Positions 42,431-50,909 of a stretch of DNA of 64,000 nucleotides are shown in pieces. Numbering within the stretch: the first letter of the stretch is position 1; each line of letters begins with the position of its first letter. A program made the translations under genes and the position numbers. Under the pieces are notes generated by a model, which had not been told where the DNA came from, ran no database searches, and saw nothing but the letters and a program-made list of their open reading frames with translations. Source of the stretch: Bacteroidetes bacterium 4572_112. Its GTDB lineage: Bacteria; Bacteroidota; Bacteroidia; Bacteroidales; UBA1556. The DNA is taken from positions 1 to 64,000 of the forward strand of contig NIUZ01000001.1 in the NCBI GenBank assembly GCA_002254285.1. Reading direction: 5' to 3'.

Positions 42431-44080
42431 ATGAAAAGAAATTTACTTTTTTTTGTTTTTATAATATTTGCTTTTGGAAACATTTCTTACGCACAAGTAT
42501 TAGGTGGTGGCGAAGTACATGGAAGCTTCCAAACGGATGCACAATATTATAATAAAGACTCGGTAATTGGAGCTGACGAAATTCCTGAAAAAATGGCTAT
42601 GAATGCATTTTTTGAAATGCGTTATACCAACAAAAAATTTGAAGCAGGAATGCGTTACGAACTATTTATGCCTCAGATGCAGGGTTATGATCCTCGATGG
42701 AAAGGTAATGGTTTTGGAAATAGATACCTAAGATATAATGGTGATAAAGTGGATGTTACAGTTGGTAACTTTTATGAGCAATTTGGGTCAGGAATGGTTC
42801 TTCGCTCTTATCAAGAATGGAATTTAGGCTTCGATAATGCCTTTGATGGTATTAGAGTAAAGTATAAAATGAAAGCATTAACCATAACAGGTCTTGTTGC
42901 TAAGCAAAGGTTTTATTGGGACCTTGGACCAGGTTTGGTACGTGGTATCGATGCTCAATTATCGGTAAATGATATGTTTTCGAAACTAGCCGATACTAAA
43001 ACTCGTGTGTTTGTTGGTGGTAGTTTTGTGAGTCGTTATCAAGTGGATGCAGATCCTTTATTCTGCCTTCCTGAGAATGTTGGCGCTTATGCAGGACGCT
43101 TTCAAGTTTACCATGGTGGTTTTAACTTTAAGTTTGAAGCTGGTGGCAAAATCAATGATCCTAATGCTACAAATAATATGATTTATAAGAATGGTAATGC
43201 TGTAATTGCCGAAATAGGATATTCTACAAAAGGACTAGGATTTACATTGCAAGCAGAGCGTTCTGATAATATGGACTATCGCTCAAATAGAGCATCTACT
43301 GGTTTTGATTTGCCTGTGGGATACATTCCTGCAATGAGTCGTCAGCATGCTTATAGCCTTGCTGCTATGTATCCATATGCATCACAAGCAAACGGACAAA
43401 TGGGGTTGCAAGCAACCTTATTTTATAAGCTTAAAAAGAAAACTTGGTATGGTGGTAAATACGGTACTAGTGTGGATTTAAACTACTCTGTTTCGCATGC
43501 CATTGACAAGCAATCGCCTAGTGATACAACTGCTATCGGTGTTGCTGGTACTTATGGTTATACTTCTGATTTCTTTAAAATAGGTGACGAAAAGTATTAT
43601 CACGATTTTAATATTAAACTTACTCGTAAGATAAATAGAAAATGGAAAGTAAGCCTTATGTATATGAATGTATTTTATAATATGCTTATTAACGAAGGTC
43701 ATAATGCTCCTAGTGTAAAAGCTAATATTTATATTGCTGATATATGGTGGAAATTTAAACCATATAATTCACTTCATTTAGAAGCTCAGCTGTTAACCAC
43801 AGAGCAAGATGATGGTAATTGGTCATCAGGAATGCTGGAGTATAATCGTAAAGGCTTTTTTGTGGCAGGAATATTACTTTATAATCATGGTATTAGCAAT
43901 AGTCATGGAACAACTGAGGCCGCTTTATACCCTTCATTAACCACTGGTTATACTCATGGTGCTACTCGTATTTCAATGAGCTATGGTAAGCAGCGCGAGG
44001 GAATTCTTTGTGTTGGTGGAGTTTGTAGAGCAGTGCCAGCTTCCAATGGTTTAAGCCTTACTATTAATAGTAGTTTTTAA
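42431..44080 (+). CDS. DUF6029 family outer-membrane protein
   Basis: Bacteroidota-specific protein of 549 residues. Signal peptide at 1-21 (NISYAQ). The body is made of alternating beta strands with many aromatic residues, as in a porin-like barrel: HGSFQTDAQYYNKDSVIG, TVGNFYEQFGSGMVLRSYQEWN and GLVAKQRFYWDLG are family hallmarks. It ends in a strand with terminal Phe (LTINSSF), typical for barrel assembly. Lies between a TlpA-like gene and an Omp28-like lipoprotein gene, a pairing I recall as recurrent. Function unknown. Confidence 0.82.
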   Translation: MKRNLLFFVFIIFAFGNISYAQVLGGGEVHGSFQTDAQYYNKDSVIGADEIPEKMAMNAFFEMRYTNKKFEAGMRYELFMPQMQGYDPRWKGNGFGNRYLRYNGDKVDVTVGNFYEQFGSGMVLRSYQEWNLGFDNAFDGIRVKYKMKALTITGLVAKQRFYWDLGPGLVRGIDAQLSVNDMFSKLADTKTRVFVGGSFVSRYQVDADPLFCLPENVGAYAGRFQVYHGGFNFKFEAGGKINDPNATNNMIYKNGNAVIAEIGYSTKGLGFTLQAERSDNMDYRSNRASTGFDLPVGYIPAMSRQHAYSLAAMYPYASQANGQMGLQATLFYKLKKKTWYGGKYGTSVDLNYSVSHAIDKQSPSDTTAIGVAGTYGYTSDFFKIGDEKYYHDFNIKLTRKINRKWKVSLMYMNVFYNMLINEGHNAPSVKANIYIADIWWKFKPYNSLHLEAQLLTTEQDDGNWSSGMLEYNRKGFFVAGILLYNHGISNSHGTTEAALYPSLTTGYTHGATRISMSYGKQREGILCVGGVCRAVPASNGLSLTINSSF

Positions 44081-44099
44081 TGTTTAAGAATTAATTTTT

Positions 44100-44960
44100 A
44101 TGAAAAAGATATTATTATTTTTTGCTTTATTGTCAGCAGCTTTGGTTATTACCACTTCTTGCGATAAAGTGGATCCATCATGTAATGTTAATACAGGTGG
44201 TGGTTCTAAATCAGATACTATTCGCAAATTATTATTTGAAGATTATACAGGGCACTTATGTACTAATTGCCCTTCAGCACATGCTATATTAGATGATTTG
44301 CATAAAATATATGGTGACAGAATGGTAACTGTTGCTATACATACGGGCTTCTTCTCTATGCAAGCAGCTCCTCCTTACGATGCAGATTATAAATCTGTTG
44401 ATGGGGAAGATTTAGCATTGTTTTTTGGTGGAAATACGGCGCCGCTTCCTAAAGGGGTGGTAAATAGAGCTAAAGTAAATGGCTCATACCTTATTGAGCG
44501 TGCTGAGTTTTCTACGGAGGTTTCTAAAGTGCTTACGGACGAAAAGCCAGACTTATATTTAGAGGTGAAACCAACTTATACTGGTGGTAATACTTTTGAT
44601 GTAGAGGTGAAAATTACAGCTATGAAAGATATGCCTGCAGGTAAATATAATCTATCGGTATTGATTACTGAGAGTGATATTGTTTCGGCACAAAAGAATG
44701 TTGACCCTAATATTAATAATGGACAAGAAATGCTTGACTATCACCATAATCATGTATTGCGTGCCACGGTTAATACTACTTGGGGTGAAGAGTTTGCTGC
44801 TTCAATAAGCAATGGTCAAACGTTTACAAAAACGTATACAAATGTGCCTATAAATGCAGGGTGGGATACTGACAATATTAGTATTGTTGCCTTTGCATAC
44901 TATGCTGATGGCGCAAAAGAGAAAGAAGTTATTCAAGCACAAGTTGAAGAGCTTAAGTAG
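44100..44960 (+). CDS. Omp28-related lipoprotein
   Basis: Lipoprotein of 286 residues; lipobox ITTSC with Cys21. The Omp28 domain begins RKLLFEDYTGHLCTNCPSAH, with Cys54-x2-Cys57 in the place of a thioredoxin active site, followed by YGDRMVTVAIHTGFFSM. The remainder is a beta-sandwich (VEVKITAMKDMPAGKYNLSVLITES, LDYHHNHVLRATVN). P. gingivalis Omp28 is a surface protein; a redox role is possible but unproven. It starts 19 nt after the DUF6029 gene. Confidence 0.84.
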   Translation: MKKILLFFALLSAALVITTSCDKVDPSCNVNTGGGSKSDTIRKLLFEDYTGHLCTNCPSAHAILDDLHKIYGDRMVTVAIHTGFFSMQAAPPYDADYKSVDGEDLALFFGGNTAPLPKGVVNRAKVNGSYLIERAEFSTEVSKVLTDEKPDLYLEVKPTYTGGNTFDVEVKITAMKDMPAGKYNLSVLITESDIVSAQKNVDPNINNGQEMLDYHHNHVLRATVNTTWGEEFAASISNGQTFTKTYTNVPINAGWDTDNISIVAFAYYADGAKEKEVIQAQVEELK

Positions 44961-45014
44961 AATAAATGGTAAACCGTAATCAGTGGTAATAAATGTTACT
45001 ACTTTATTACTGAA

Positions 45015-45047
45015 TACCGATTACCGATTACCGATTACCGATTACGA
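45015..45047. repeat. Heptanucleotide tandem repeat (ATTACCG)
   Basis: About five heptamers: ATACCG, three perfect ATTACCG copies (45021-45041), then ATTACG. Just upstream GTAATAAA (44987-44994) and TTTATTAC (45004-45011) form a short hairpin. It sits in noncoding DNA after the Omp28-like gene. Confidence 0.85.
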
Positions 45048-45106
45048 TTTAACTAAGGTAGCTAATAATTATAGACTATACTAAACTTAATAATACTAAG
45101 GATTAC

Positions 45107-45144
45107 AATAAAGCCACATTTGTGAAAGCAGATGTGGCTTTATT
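45107..45144 (+). terminator. Intrinsic terminator upstream of the mutarotase gene
   Basis: AATAAAGCCACAT (45107-45119) pairs perfectly with ATGTGGCTTTATT (45132-45144). It ends the preceding operon and abuts the -7 box of the next gene. Confidence 0.82.
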
Positions 45145-45149
45145 TATTG

Positions 45150-45157
45150 TATATTTG
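45150..45157 (+). promoter_or_regulatory. -7 promoter element of the mutarotase-patatin operon
   Basis: TATATTTG fits TAnnTTTG; transcription near 45163 leaves a leader of about 17 nt. Confidence 0.55.
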
Positions 45158-45179
45158 TTTCTCTAGAAAATAACGCATA

Positions 45180-46019
45180 ATGAATAAAATAGAAACAATA
45201 GGAAGCAAATATGAATTGTCGGTAGGTAATAACAAAATCATTATTGATTCTTTGGGTGCAAAAGTTTTAGCATTTTATCAAGATGATGAAAATAGACTTT
45301 ATTATGACGCTAAAGATATTTCGCATAGTGGTATTCCATTATGCTTTCCTAGTTTTGGTCCATTAAAAAATAATGAACTAAGAGTTGATAGTGGCAATTA
45401 TGTAATGAAACAGCATGGTTTTGCTCGCGATATGGAGTTCTCTTTATTTGAAAAAACGGATAATTCTATTATGTTTGAGCTTATCTCAAATGAGGAAACA
45501 ATGCTTAAGTTTCCCTTTGAATTTAGCTTTAAAGTAAAATATACAATAAGTGATAATGAACTATTGATAGCATTTGTGTGGCAAAATAAATCGGATACAA
45601 AATCACCTCTTTCGCCAGGAGTGCATCCTTACTTTAGGGTTTACGATAGGGAAGGAATTATATTGCAAACAAACTCGCTGAGCTATAATCTTAGTGATGA
45701 TTTCTCGGAAGTAAAGACTGTTATTGGAAGTGATTTTTTGGATGCAGCAACGCAAACTAGCTTTATTATAAAAGGTGCGCCAGATATTAATTTGATTAAT
45801 CATAATTCGGAAAATACAAATGTATCGCTAGGCGATAATAAATCGGTGGCTTTGAAATATAGTTCTATGGACTTTGATAGGCTTACTGTATGGCGTAAAA
45901 ACGCCCAAGAAGATTATATATGTGTGGAGCCTGCCAATGCTCAAAATAAAATTAATGATAATCCGTTAATGGTTGATGCTGGTGGCGTTTGGGAATCTAA
46001 AGTAATAATTAAGTTTTAG
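45180..46019 (+). CDS. Galactose mutarotase-like / aldose 1-epimerase family protein
   Basis: Cytoplasmic beta-sandwich protein of 279 residues that probably interconverts alpha and beta anomers of a sugar or sugar phosphate. Family blocks: IDSLGAKVLAF, GIPLCFPSFGPL, MKQHGFARDMEFSL with the catalytic-type His, LSPGVHPYFRV, and a late VEPANAQ with the expected acidic residue. It is closer to YeaD-like and LacX-like proteins than to GalM, so the substrate is open. The patatin gene begins 6 nt later. Confidence 0.83.
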   Translation: MNKIETIGSKYELSVGNNKIIIDSLGAKVLAFYQDDENRLYYDAKDISHSGIPLCFPSFGPLKNNELRVDSGNYVMKQHGFARDMEFSLFEKTDNSIMFELISNEETMLKFPFEFSFKVKYTISDNELLIAFVWQNKSDTKSPLSPGVHPYFRVYDREGIILQTNSLSYNLSDDFSEVKTVIGSDFLDAATQTSFIIKGAPDINLINHNSENTNVSLGDNKSVALKYSSMDFDRLTVWRKNAQEDYICVEPANAQNKINDNPLMVDAGGVWESKVIIKF

Positions 46020-46025
46020 GAAAAT

Positions 46026-48233
46026 ATGAGGATTCTACTTTTATTAGTTTTTAATTTATGCATATTTAGTGATATTTATTCACAAGATAGTTTAGTGAAC
46101 TATCAGAAGCGTGAGTTTAGTGGCACAAGACCAAAGATTGGCCTTGTACTTAGTGGTGGAGGGGCCAAAGGTACAGCTCATGTTGGTGTGCTTAAGGTTT
46201 TGGATAGCCTAGGGATTCATCCTGATTATATTACTGGAACAAGTATGGGAAGCATAGTTGGCGGACTATATTCCATTGGTTATACTACCGATATGCTTGA
46301 GGATATGGTAAATAGTACCGAGTGGTCGAAATATCTTAGCAATAATAGCCAGTTTAAAACCATCAATATGATTGAGAAGGAGAGCTATAAAAACTATTTC
46401 GAATTTCCTGTTTATGACTGGAAACCTAATTTGCCACAAGGAGCAATAAAAGGGCAAGAGATTGAGCTGCTTTTCAATAAACTAACTATTTCGGTAGCAA
46501 AGGATACTTCTTTCGACGATTTTCATATTCCTTTTCGTGCTGTAGCGGTAGATATACTTACTGGCAAACCTTATGTATTTAAGAATGGAAGCCTTGCTTT
46601 GGCCATGCGCTCGAGTATGTCTATTCCAAGTGTTATGGACCCAATTAAGTATAAAGGAATGTTGCTTGTTGATGGTGGATTGGTGGAGAATTTCCCTGTG
46701 CAAGAATGTATTGATATGGGTGCTGATATAATAATTGGTGTATATAGTCGCAAATTGGTTGATTTGTATATAGAACCCTACCTTTCTGATAGAAATGCTG
46801 CAAATTTTGATGAGGTAATTCCTAATATGGATAGGGGATATGAGGCTGCAATGGGTAAAATAGATAATCTAGTAAAGCTTAAAGCCTATATTGATAAATT
46901 CCCTCAAGCTACCATAGATACTGTAATTTTTAAGGACTCGGTTTATGTCTCTGACCATAGTATTATATTTGATAATAATGATAGCACTTTAGAGCATATT
47001 ATTGTAAATAATTATGGTCATAAGGATGGTGAGTATACTCATTCGGATCAAATAATAGAGAGTATACATTATTTATACGGTACTCGTTTGTTCAATAAAT
47101 TGACCTATGGCTATTCTCCAGACCTACAAGATACAGGAGTTATACTTGATTATAATGTTGTAAATACAAATAATAAGACTTTCTTATTATCATTAAATTA
47201 TAAGACAGAAACCAAGGTAGGTGTTAATGTGGGGTTTAGATTAAGAAATTTTCTAATTCCAGGTTCGCGATTTGAGGCTAAATTTCGCTTATCAGAGAAC
47301 CCAGGAGTTAAAGTTCAAGCTTTTTCCTATCTACGAAAGAATGTAAAGCATGGTTTTGATGCTACTTATTACTATCGCACTGCGAAGATTCCTTTTTATA
47401 ATGAAAAGGAGTTAATAGGAGAATATTCAAGTCACTTTCATAGGTGGAGTACTGGTTATCATTATTTTGCTAAAACATACTCCGATTTATATTTAGGTAT
47501 GGGTCACGAAAGAATGTATTATACTAGGATTATTGATTTGAGCTCTTTTTCTTATCCTAAGATTGTAGACCTAAGTACTTATTTCAATTTGTATTTTCAG
47601 AAAAATACCCTTGACGAAAAGTATTTTGCTAATAAAGGTACCGACTGGAAGGTAGAAACAAGAGTGTATTTACGTAATAATTCAAGATACTATATACCAA
47701 AGGATACTCTCGATAAATACCCTGATATGGATGAATATGAGGCTGATACTACTTTTGGAAATATTAAAATTTCTTTTGAATATCAAAATTTTATTCCAAT
47801 TAATAAGAAGCTAGTTTTAATAAATGAGTTTAATGCTTTTGTGGGTACAGGTTATTTGTATTCTACATGGATTGGTGGTGTTAATCCTGAGGAGGAATAC
47901 CAGATTCCATTTTGGGGACTTGCCGAAAATTCTATTATGGCAAGCAATGGTGCATTTTATAGAATAGGTCTACGCTACGAATTTATTAAGAAATTCTATA
48001 TTTCAGGTAAAGTTAATCTTGGTTTTATTGCCGAAGATGTTTTTGATATATTAGAATCTCCTGATGATATATATGGGGAATATAGTAGCATTTATAATCT
48101 TGAGAACTATATTTTTGGGGGTGGTATTAGGCTATCATACAGTAGTTTGCTAGGGCCTATTTCTGTATCAGTTACCAAGAGTAGTATGTCCTCGGCAGTT
48201 TGGTGGCACTTTATGTTGGGATATAGTTTTTAG
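46026..48233 (+). CDS. Patatin-like phospholipase fused to an outer-membrane BamA-type barrel (PlpD-like, type Vd)
   Basis: Exported lipase of 735 residues. Signal peptide at 1-19. The patatin domain at about 38-300 has the oxyanion GGGAKG, nucleophile Ser73 in GTSMG, and Asp216 in VDGGLVENFP; these form the Ser-Asp dyad. A short POTRA-like part at about 320-380 leads to a C-terminal barrel of beta strands ending GYSF. This matches the type Vd autotransporter family of PlpD, where the lipase is secreted or surface-displayed. Bacteroidota commonly carry such fusions. Terminator follows at once. Confidence 0.9.
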   Translation: MRILLLLVFNLCIFSDIYSQDSLVNYQKREFSGTRPKIGLVLSGGGAKGTAHVGVLKVLDSLGIHPDYITGTSMGSIVGGLYSIGYTTDMLEDMVNSTEWSKYLSNNSQFKTINMIEKESYKNYFEFPVYDWKPNLPQGAIKGQEIELLFNKLTISVAKDTSFDDFHIPFRAVAVDILTGKPYVFKNGSLALAMRSSMSIPSVMDPIKYKGMLLVDGGLVENFPVQECIDMGADIIIGVYSRKLVDLYIEPYLSDRNAANFDEVIPNMDRGYEAAMGKIDNLVKLKAYIDKFPQATIDTVIFKDSVYVSDHSIIFDNNDSTLEHIIVNNYGHKDGEYTHSDQIIESIHYLYGTRLFNKLTYGYSPDLQDTGVILDYNVVNTNNKTFLLSLNYKTETKVGVNVGFRLRNFLIPGSRFEAKFRLSENPGVKVQAFSYLRKNVKHGFDATYYYRTAKIPFYNEKELIGEYSSHFHRWSTGYHYFAKTYSDLYLGMGHERMYYTRIIDLSSFSYPKIVDLSTYFNLYFQKNTLDEKYFANKGTDWKVETRVYLRNNSRYYIPKDTLDKYPDMDEYEADTTFGNIKISFEYQNFIPINKKLVLINEFNAFVGTGYLYSTWIGGVNPEEEYQIPFWGLAENSIMASNGAFYRIGLRYEFIKKFYISGKVNLGFIAEDVFDILESPDDIYGEYSSIYNLENYIFGGGIRLSYSSLLGPISVSVTKSSMSSAVWWHFMLGYSF

Positions 48234-48242
48234 GACATAAAA

Positions 48243-48270
48243 AAAAGTGCAAACTTACATTTGCACTTTT
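48243..48270. terminator. Bidirectional terminator between convergent genes
   Basis: AAAAGTGCAAA (48243-48253) pairs with TTTGCACTTTT (48260-48270) around CTTACA, between genes ending at 48233 and 48293. Confidence 0.9.
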
Positions 48271-48292
48271 CAATATCTATAGGGAGTTTATA

Positions 48293-49492
48293 TTATAAAC
48301 CCAATTTCTTTTTAATAGACTTTGGAAGAGCATCTTTATGAATTACTATATCCATAGTTTTGTACTCAACAAATGCTTTTGAAGCGTAGAAATAACCATC
48401 ATATTTTTGGTCAGTTCCCCATGAGTTTTTAATCTTATAGTAAACATTACCATTTTGATCTTTAGCAATACCTATAATGTGCATTCCGTGATCGTCAGTA
48501 GTTTGGTAATTGTCAAAAGCCATTTGTCTAACTTCTTGAGTAATTTCTTTCTCTTGAACTGGACCTTCAGCAGATAATAAGCCTTTTTTAATATCCTTAG
48601 CACTTTTATCTTCCCACTTAGATTGTTCTAAATCAGATAAATTCTTTACATCAGTCTCAGGAACTACTGCATAACCTTTGCTCCATTTAAAACCTTTTTC
48701 GCTAACATCAGCAGCCCAAGCTATAGTCATATCATTTGCAATAGCATTATCTATTACTTCCATAAGCTCATTCAATGGTAGGTTATAGCTTAAATCTAAA
48801 GCCCAATTATCAGGTACTTCAACAGCAAATTCTTCGTAAAATGGGTGGTGAGAATATGAGGTAAGGAAAACGTAATCGTCAAAGTTAAACTTCATAAAAT
48901 CATCAGCAAAACTACGAGGTGTATATTTAGCTCCTTTATATTCAAAATCTTCAGGAATAGGGCCTAAGTATGTGCTAATAGTTGCTTCAATTGCTTTAGG
49001 CCATACAGGAGTGAGTGTTCTGTTTTTGTCTTTTATTACAGACTGTACCATTGCCATAAGCATAGCATCCATTTCGCCATGTACATGGTTGTCTGTGCCA
49101 TAGTTGAGTCCACTATATGCTTCTTCGGTAATCATACCGTATTTTTTCATCACATGAAAAACATCACCAAATCCAGCACCTGCACCATAGTTTAGGTTAC
49201 CGTGCATGCGTACATATTGTATTGATTTGTCGTAATAAGTATGGTGTACTGCAAACATTTCTGATAAGTCCACATCACCTTGTCCAGTACGCATAAGTTC
49301 AGCCTCAATAAAGCTAATTGCACTAAAGCTCCAGCAAGTACCTGAGCGATATTGGCTTTTTACAGATGTATGAGGGATCACTTTTGTATCAGTAAATACA
49401 TATCCTTCTTGTTTTTCTTCCTTAGCCTTTTCTTGAGCAAAAGCTCCAAGGCTAATTAGCATTATCAATACTGTTGAGATTAATTTATTCAT
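48293..49492 (-). CDS. C1B (bleomycin hydrolase-like) cysteine peptidase, exported
   Basis: Papain-fold aminopeptidase-type enzyme of 399 residues with a signal peptide (1-19, ending GAFA), unlike the cytosolic PepC/BlmH enzymes. Active-site residues: Gln47 and Cys53 in SQYRSGTCWSF, His338 in DDHGMHIIG, Asn356 in KIKNSWGTD. A large insert between catalytic halves (about 100-290) fits the C1B family. It likely degrades peptides in the periplasm. Own promoter at 49531. Confidence 0.92.
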   Translation of the reverse strand: MNKLISTVLIMLISLGAFAQEKAKEEKQEGYVFTDTKVIPHTSVKSQYRSGTCWSFSAISFIEAELMRTGQGDVDLSEMFAVHHTYYDKSIQYVRMHGNLNYGAGAGFGDVFHVMKKYGMITEEAYSGLNYGTDNHVHGEMDAMLMAMVQSVIKDKNRTLTPVWPKAIEATISTYLGPIPEDFEYKGAKYTPRSFADDFMKFNFDDYVFLTSYSHHPFYEEFAVEVPDNWALDLSYNLPLNELMEVIDNAIANDMTIAWAADVSEKGFKWSKGYAVVPETDVKNLSDLEQSKWEDKSAKDIKKGLLSAEGPVQEKEITQEVRQMAFDNYQTTDDHGMHIIGIAKDQNGNVYYKIKNSWGTDQKYDGYFYASKAFVEYKTMDIVIHKDALPKSIKKKLGL

Positions 49493-49530
49493 AATTATTT
49501 TGTTATTATTCGTGTGTTTATAATAGTTTA

Positions 49531-49538
49531 CAAATATA
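49531..49538 (-). promoter_or_regulatory. -7 promoter element of the C1B peptidase gene
   Basis: Reads TATATTTG on the minus strand, immediately after the stop codon of the upstream ChaN-like gene; transcription would start near 49525. Confidence 0.55.
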
Positions 49539-49539
49539 C

Positions 49540-50409
49540 TTAATAAGTATTCGTCATATCTTCATCAATAGCAATTATAAAGTCGGCAGACATTTGAATT
49601 TTATCATTTATGGTATCTATGTTCTCTTGCGATACAGAAGTGATGGTGGCAATTTTAAGCTCAGGATTTGCTTTCTTTAAATATAGAATAATGCTCTCGT
49701 GATTATCCGAATGGTATGATCCATTAAAATGGTAAAAGTGTTTTCCTTGCTCCCAGTTTGCTAATATAAAATGAGCCATTGTAGCATCTTTAAGAGCTTG
49801 TGCTTTCACAATATTTGTCATGCGAGCACTTTTATGTCCTCCCATTGCAGCTATCATTCCGGTATAGCAATCAGCATCTTCAAAATAATGAATAGGTAGT
49901 GGTGCTATATATCGTTTAGCTTCATCACTTAGTGAGTCTAGCGCTGTTAAACTACCTTTATTTACAATAGCAGCATATCTACGTGGTACGTTTGTAGCTA
50001 TCATTGGAATATTATTTTCTTTCGAAAATCGTAGTATTGGTGCGTAATCAGTTTCGTCATTTGGCCATAAACGAGCTTGGTCTTTAAAGTACTTATACTT
50101 TACCGCTCCCGACAAATACTCGTCTATTATTAGCTGTTGGTCTGCCTCATACATTTCAGCTCCCATTACAAAGCTATCGCCATGTTTTGCATATAATGCC
50201 TTGGCTACCTCTAGCTCTAGCCAGTGCGAAATTGCATTATTATGTAACTCACCAAAGAAAACAATATCAGCATCAGCTATTTTGTTAATTACTTTGTCAA
50301 ATTTCTGTACTTTTCCCTTATTGTTAAATATGTTGTAAGGCTTTAAATCTGAGCTCATTGCTAAAATAAATAATGCTGTGATACTCAGTAATAGTAATTT
50401 AATTTTCAT
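49540..50409 (-). CDS. ChaN-like (Tiki/ChaN superfamily) exported protein
   Basis: Protein of 289 residues with an N-terminal signal sequence (LLLLSITALFILAMSS) but no clear lipobox. Signature IVFFGELHNNAISHWLELEVAKAL, then FVMGAEMYEADQQLIIDEYLSG, and late HFYHFNGSYHSDNHESI match the ChaN/EreA-like domain, whose members bind heme or hydrolyse peptides. Upstream of, and co-oriented with, a C1B peptidase, but separated by a promoter. Ligand unknown. Confidence 0.82.
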   Translation of the reverse strand: MKIKLLLLSITALFILAMSSDLKPYNIFNNKGKVQKFDKVINKIADADIVFFGELHNNAISHWLELEVAKALYAKHGDSFVMGAEMYEADQQLIIDEYLSGAVKYKYFKDQARLWPNDETDYAPILRFSKENNIPMIATNVPRRYAAIVNKGSLTALDSLSDEAKRYIAPLPIHYFEDADCYTGMIAAMGGHKSARMTNIVKAQALKDATMAHFILANWEQGKHFYHFNGSYHSDNHESIILYLKKANPELKIATITSVSQENIDTINDKIQMSADFIIAIDEDMTNTY

Positions 50410-50579
50410 AGTTCTGTTTATTGGTTTATTGTGCTGCTAAAATATATAAAATATAAATATGTCTTACCTTATTAGTTTTTCTTAATAGGGTGTAGGCATA
50501 TTAATTACTATTTTACTCCTACTAAATATTATATTATCATAATTTACAGTCTTATACTAAATGGTTTAGATGTAAATAT
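50410..50579. other. Start of the 50.4-50.9 kb intergenic region
   Basis: No gene is seen in 50410-50908. The first part is AT-rich leader DNA of the minus-strand ChaN-like gene, with TATTTTAG near 50438-50445 as a weak -7 candidate. The rest is filled by two palindromic elements annotated separately. Confidence 0.45.
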
Positions 50580-50691
50580 GTCATCGAATTACTCTGATTA
50601 AACAAATTATTTTAATTATTTTTCGTTTGCGAAAAAATAATTAATTCGATTAATCCGTCTGCCTGTCGGTAGACAGGCGTAATTCAATGAC
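50580..50691. repeat. Compound palindromic element with nested REP-like hairpin
   Basis: Outer arms GTCATCGAATTAC (50580-50592) and GTAATTCAATGAC (50679-50691) match except at one position. Within lies a second hairpin centred on TTATTTTTCGTTTGCGAAAAA. Next to it GCCTGTC/GACAGGC (50661-50678) forms a third. The design resembles the hairpin at 57099-57182. Confidence 0.72.
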
Positions 50692-50785
50692 CCTTTTTGA
50701 ATTGTAGTTTAATTGGTGTTAATGATTTTTATGAATCAGTTAAGATTATAGAATTATTATTTAAGATGCGTTTATCCTATTTTGG

Positions 50786-50909
50786 TATTATACCAAATTA
50801 ATATCAAAACACGCCATATAAATCGTTTATATTTCCCTATTACTGCGTTAAAAATTATTTCCATAGCTATACTTCGACATGCTCAGTACAGGCTTTTATG
50901 CAAATAATT
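50786..50909. repeat. MITE-like element, copy B (truncated)
   Basis: Begins near TTATACCAAATTAATATC and includes CTTCGACATGCTCAGTACAG. Its reverse complement matches copy A at 31.2 kb over AATTATTTGCATAAAAGCCT and its right arm. One arm is absent; the element stops at the 3' end of the adjoining T9SS gene, whose TAA stop overlaps its last bases. Confidence 0.72.
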
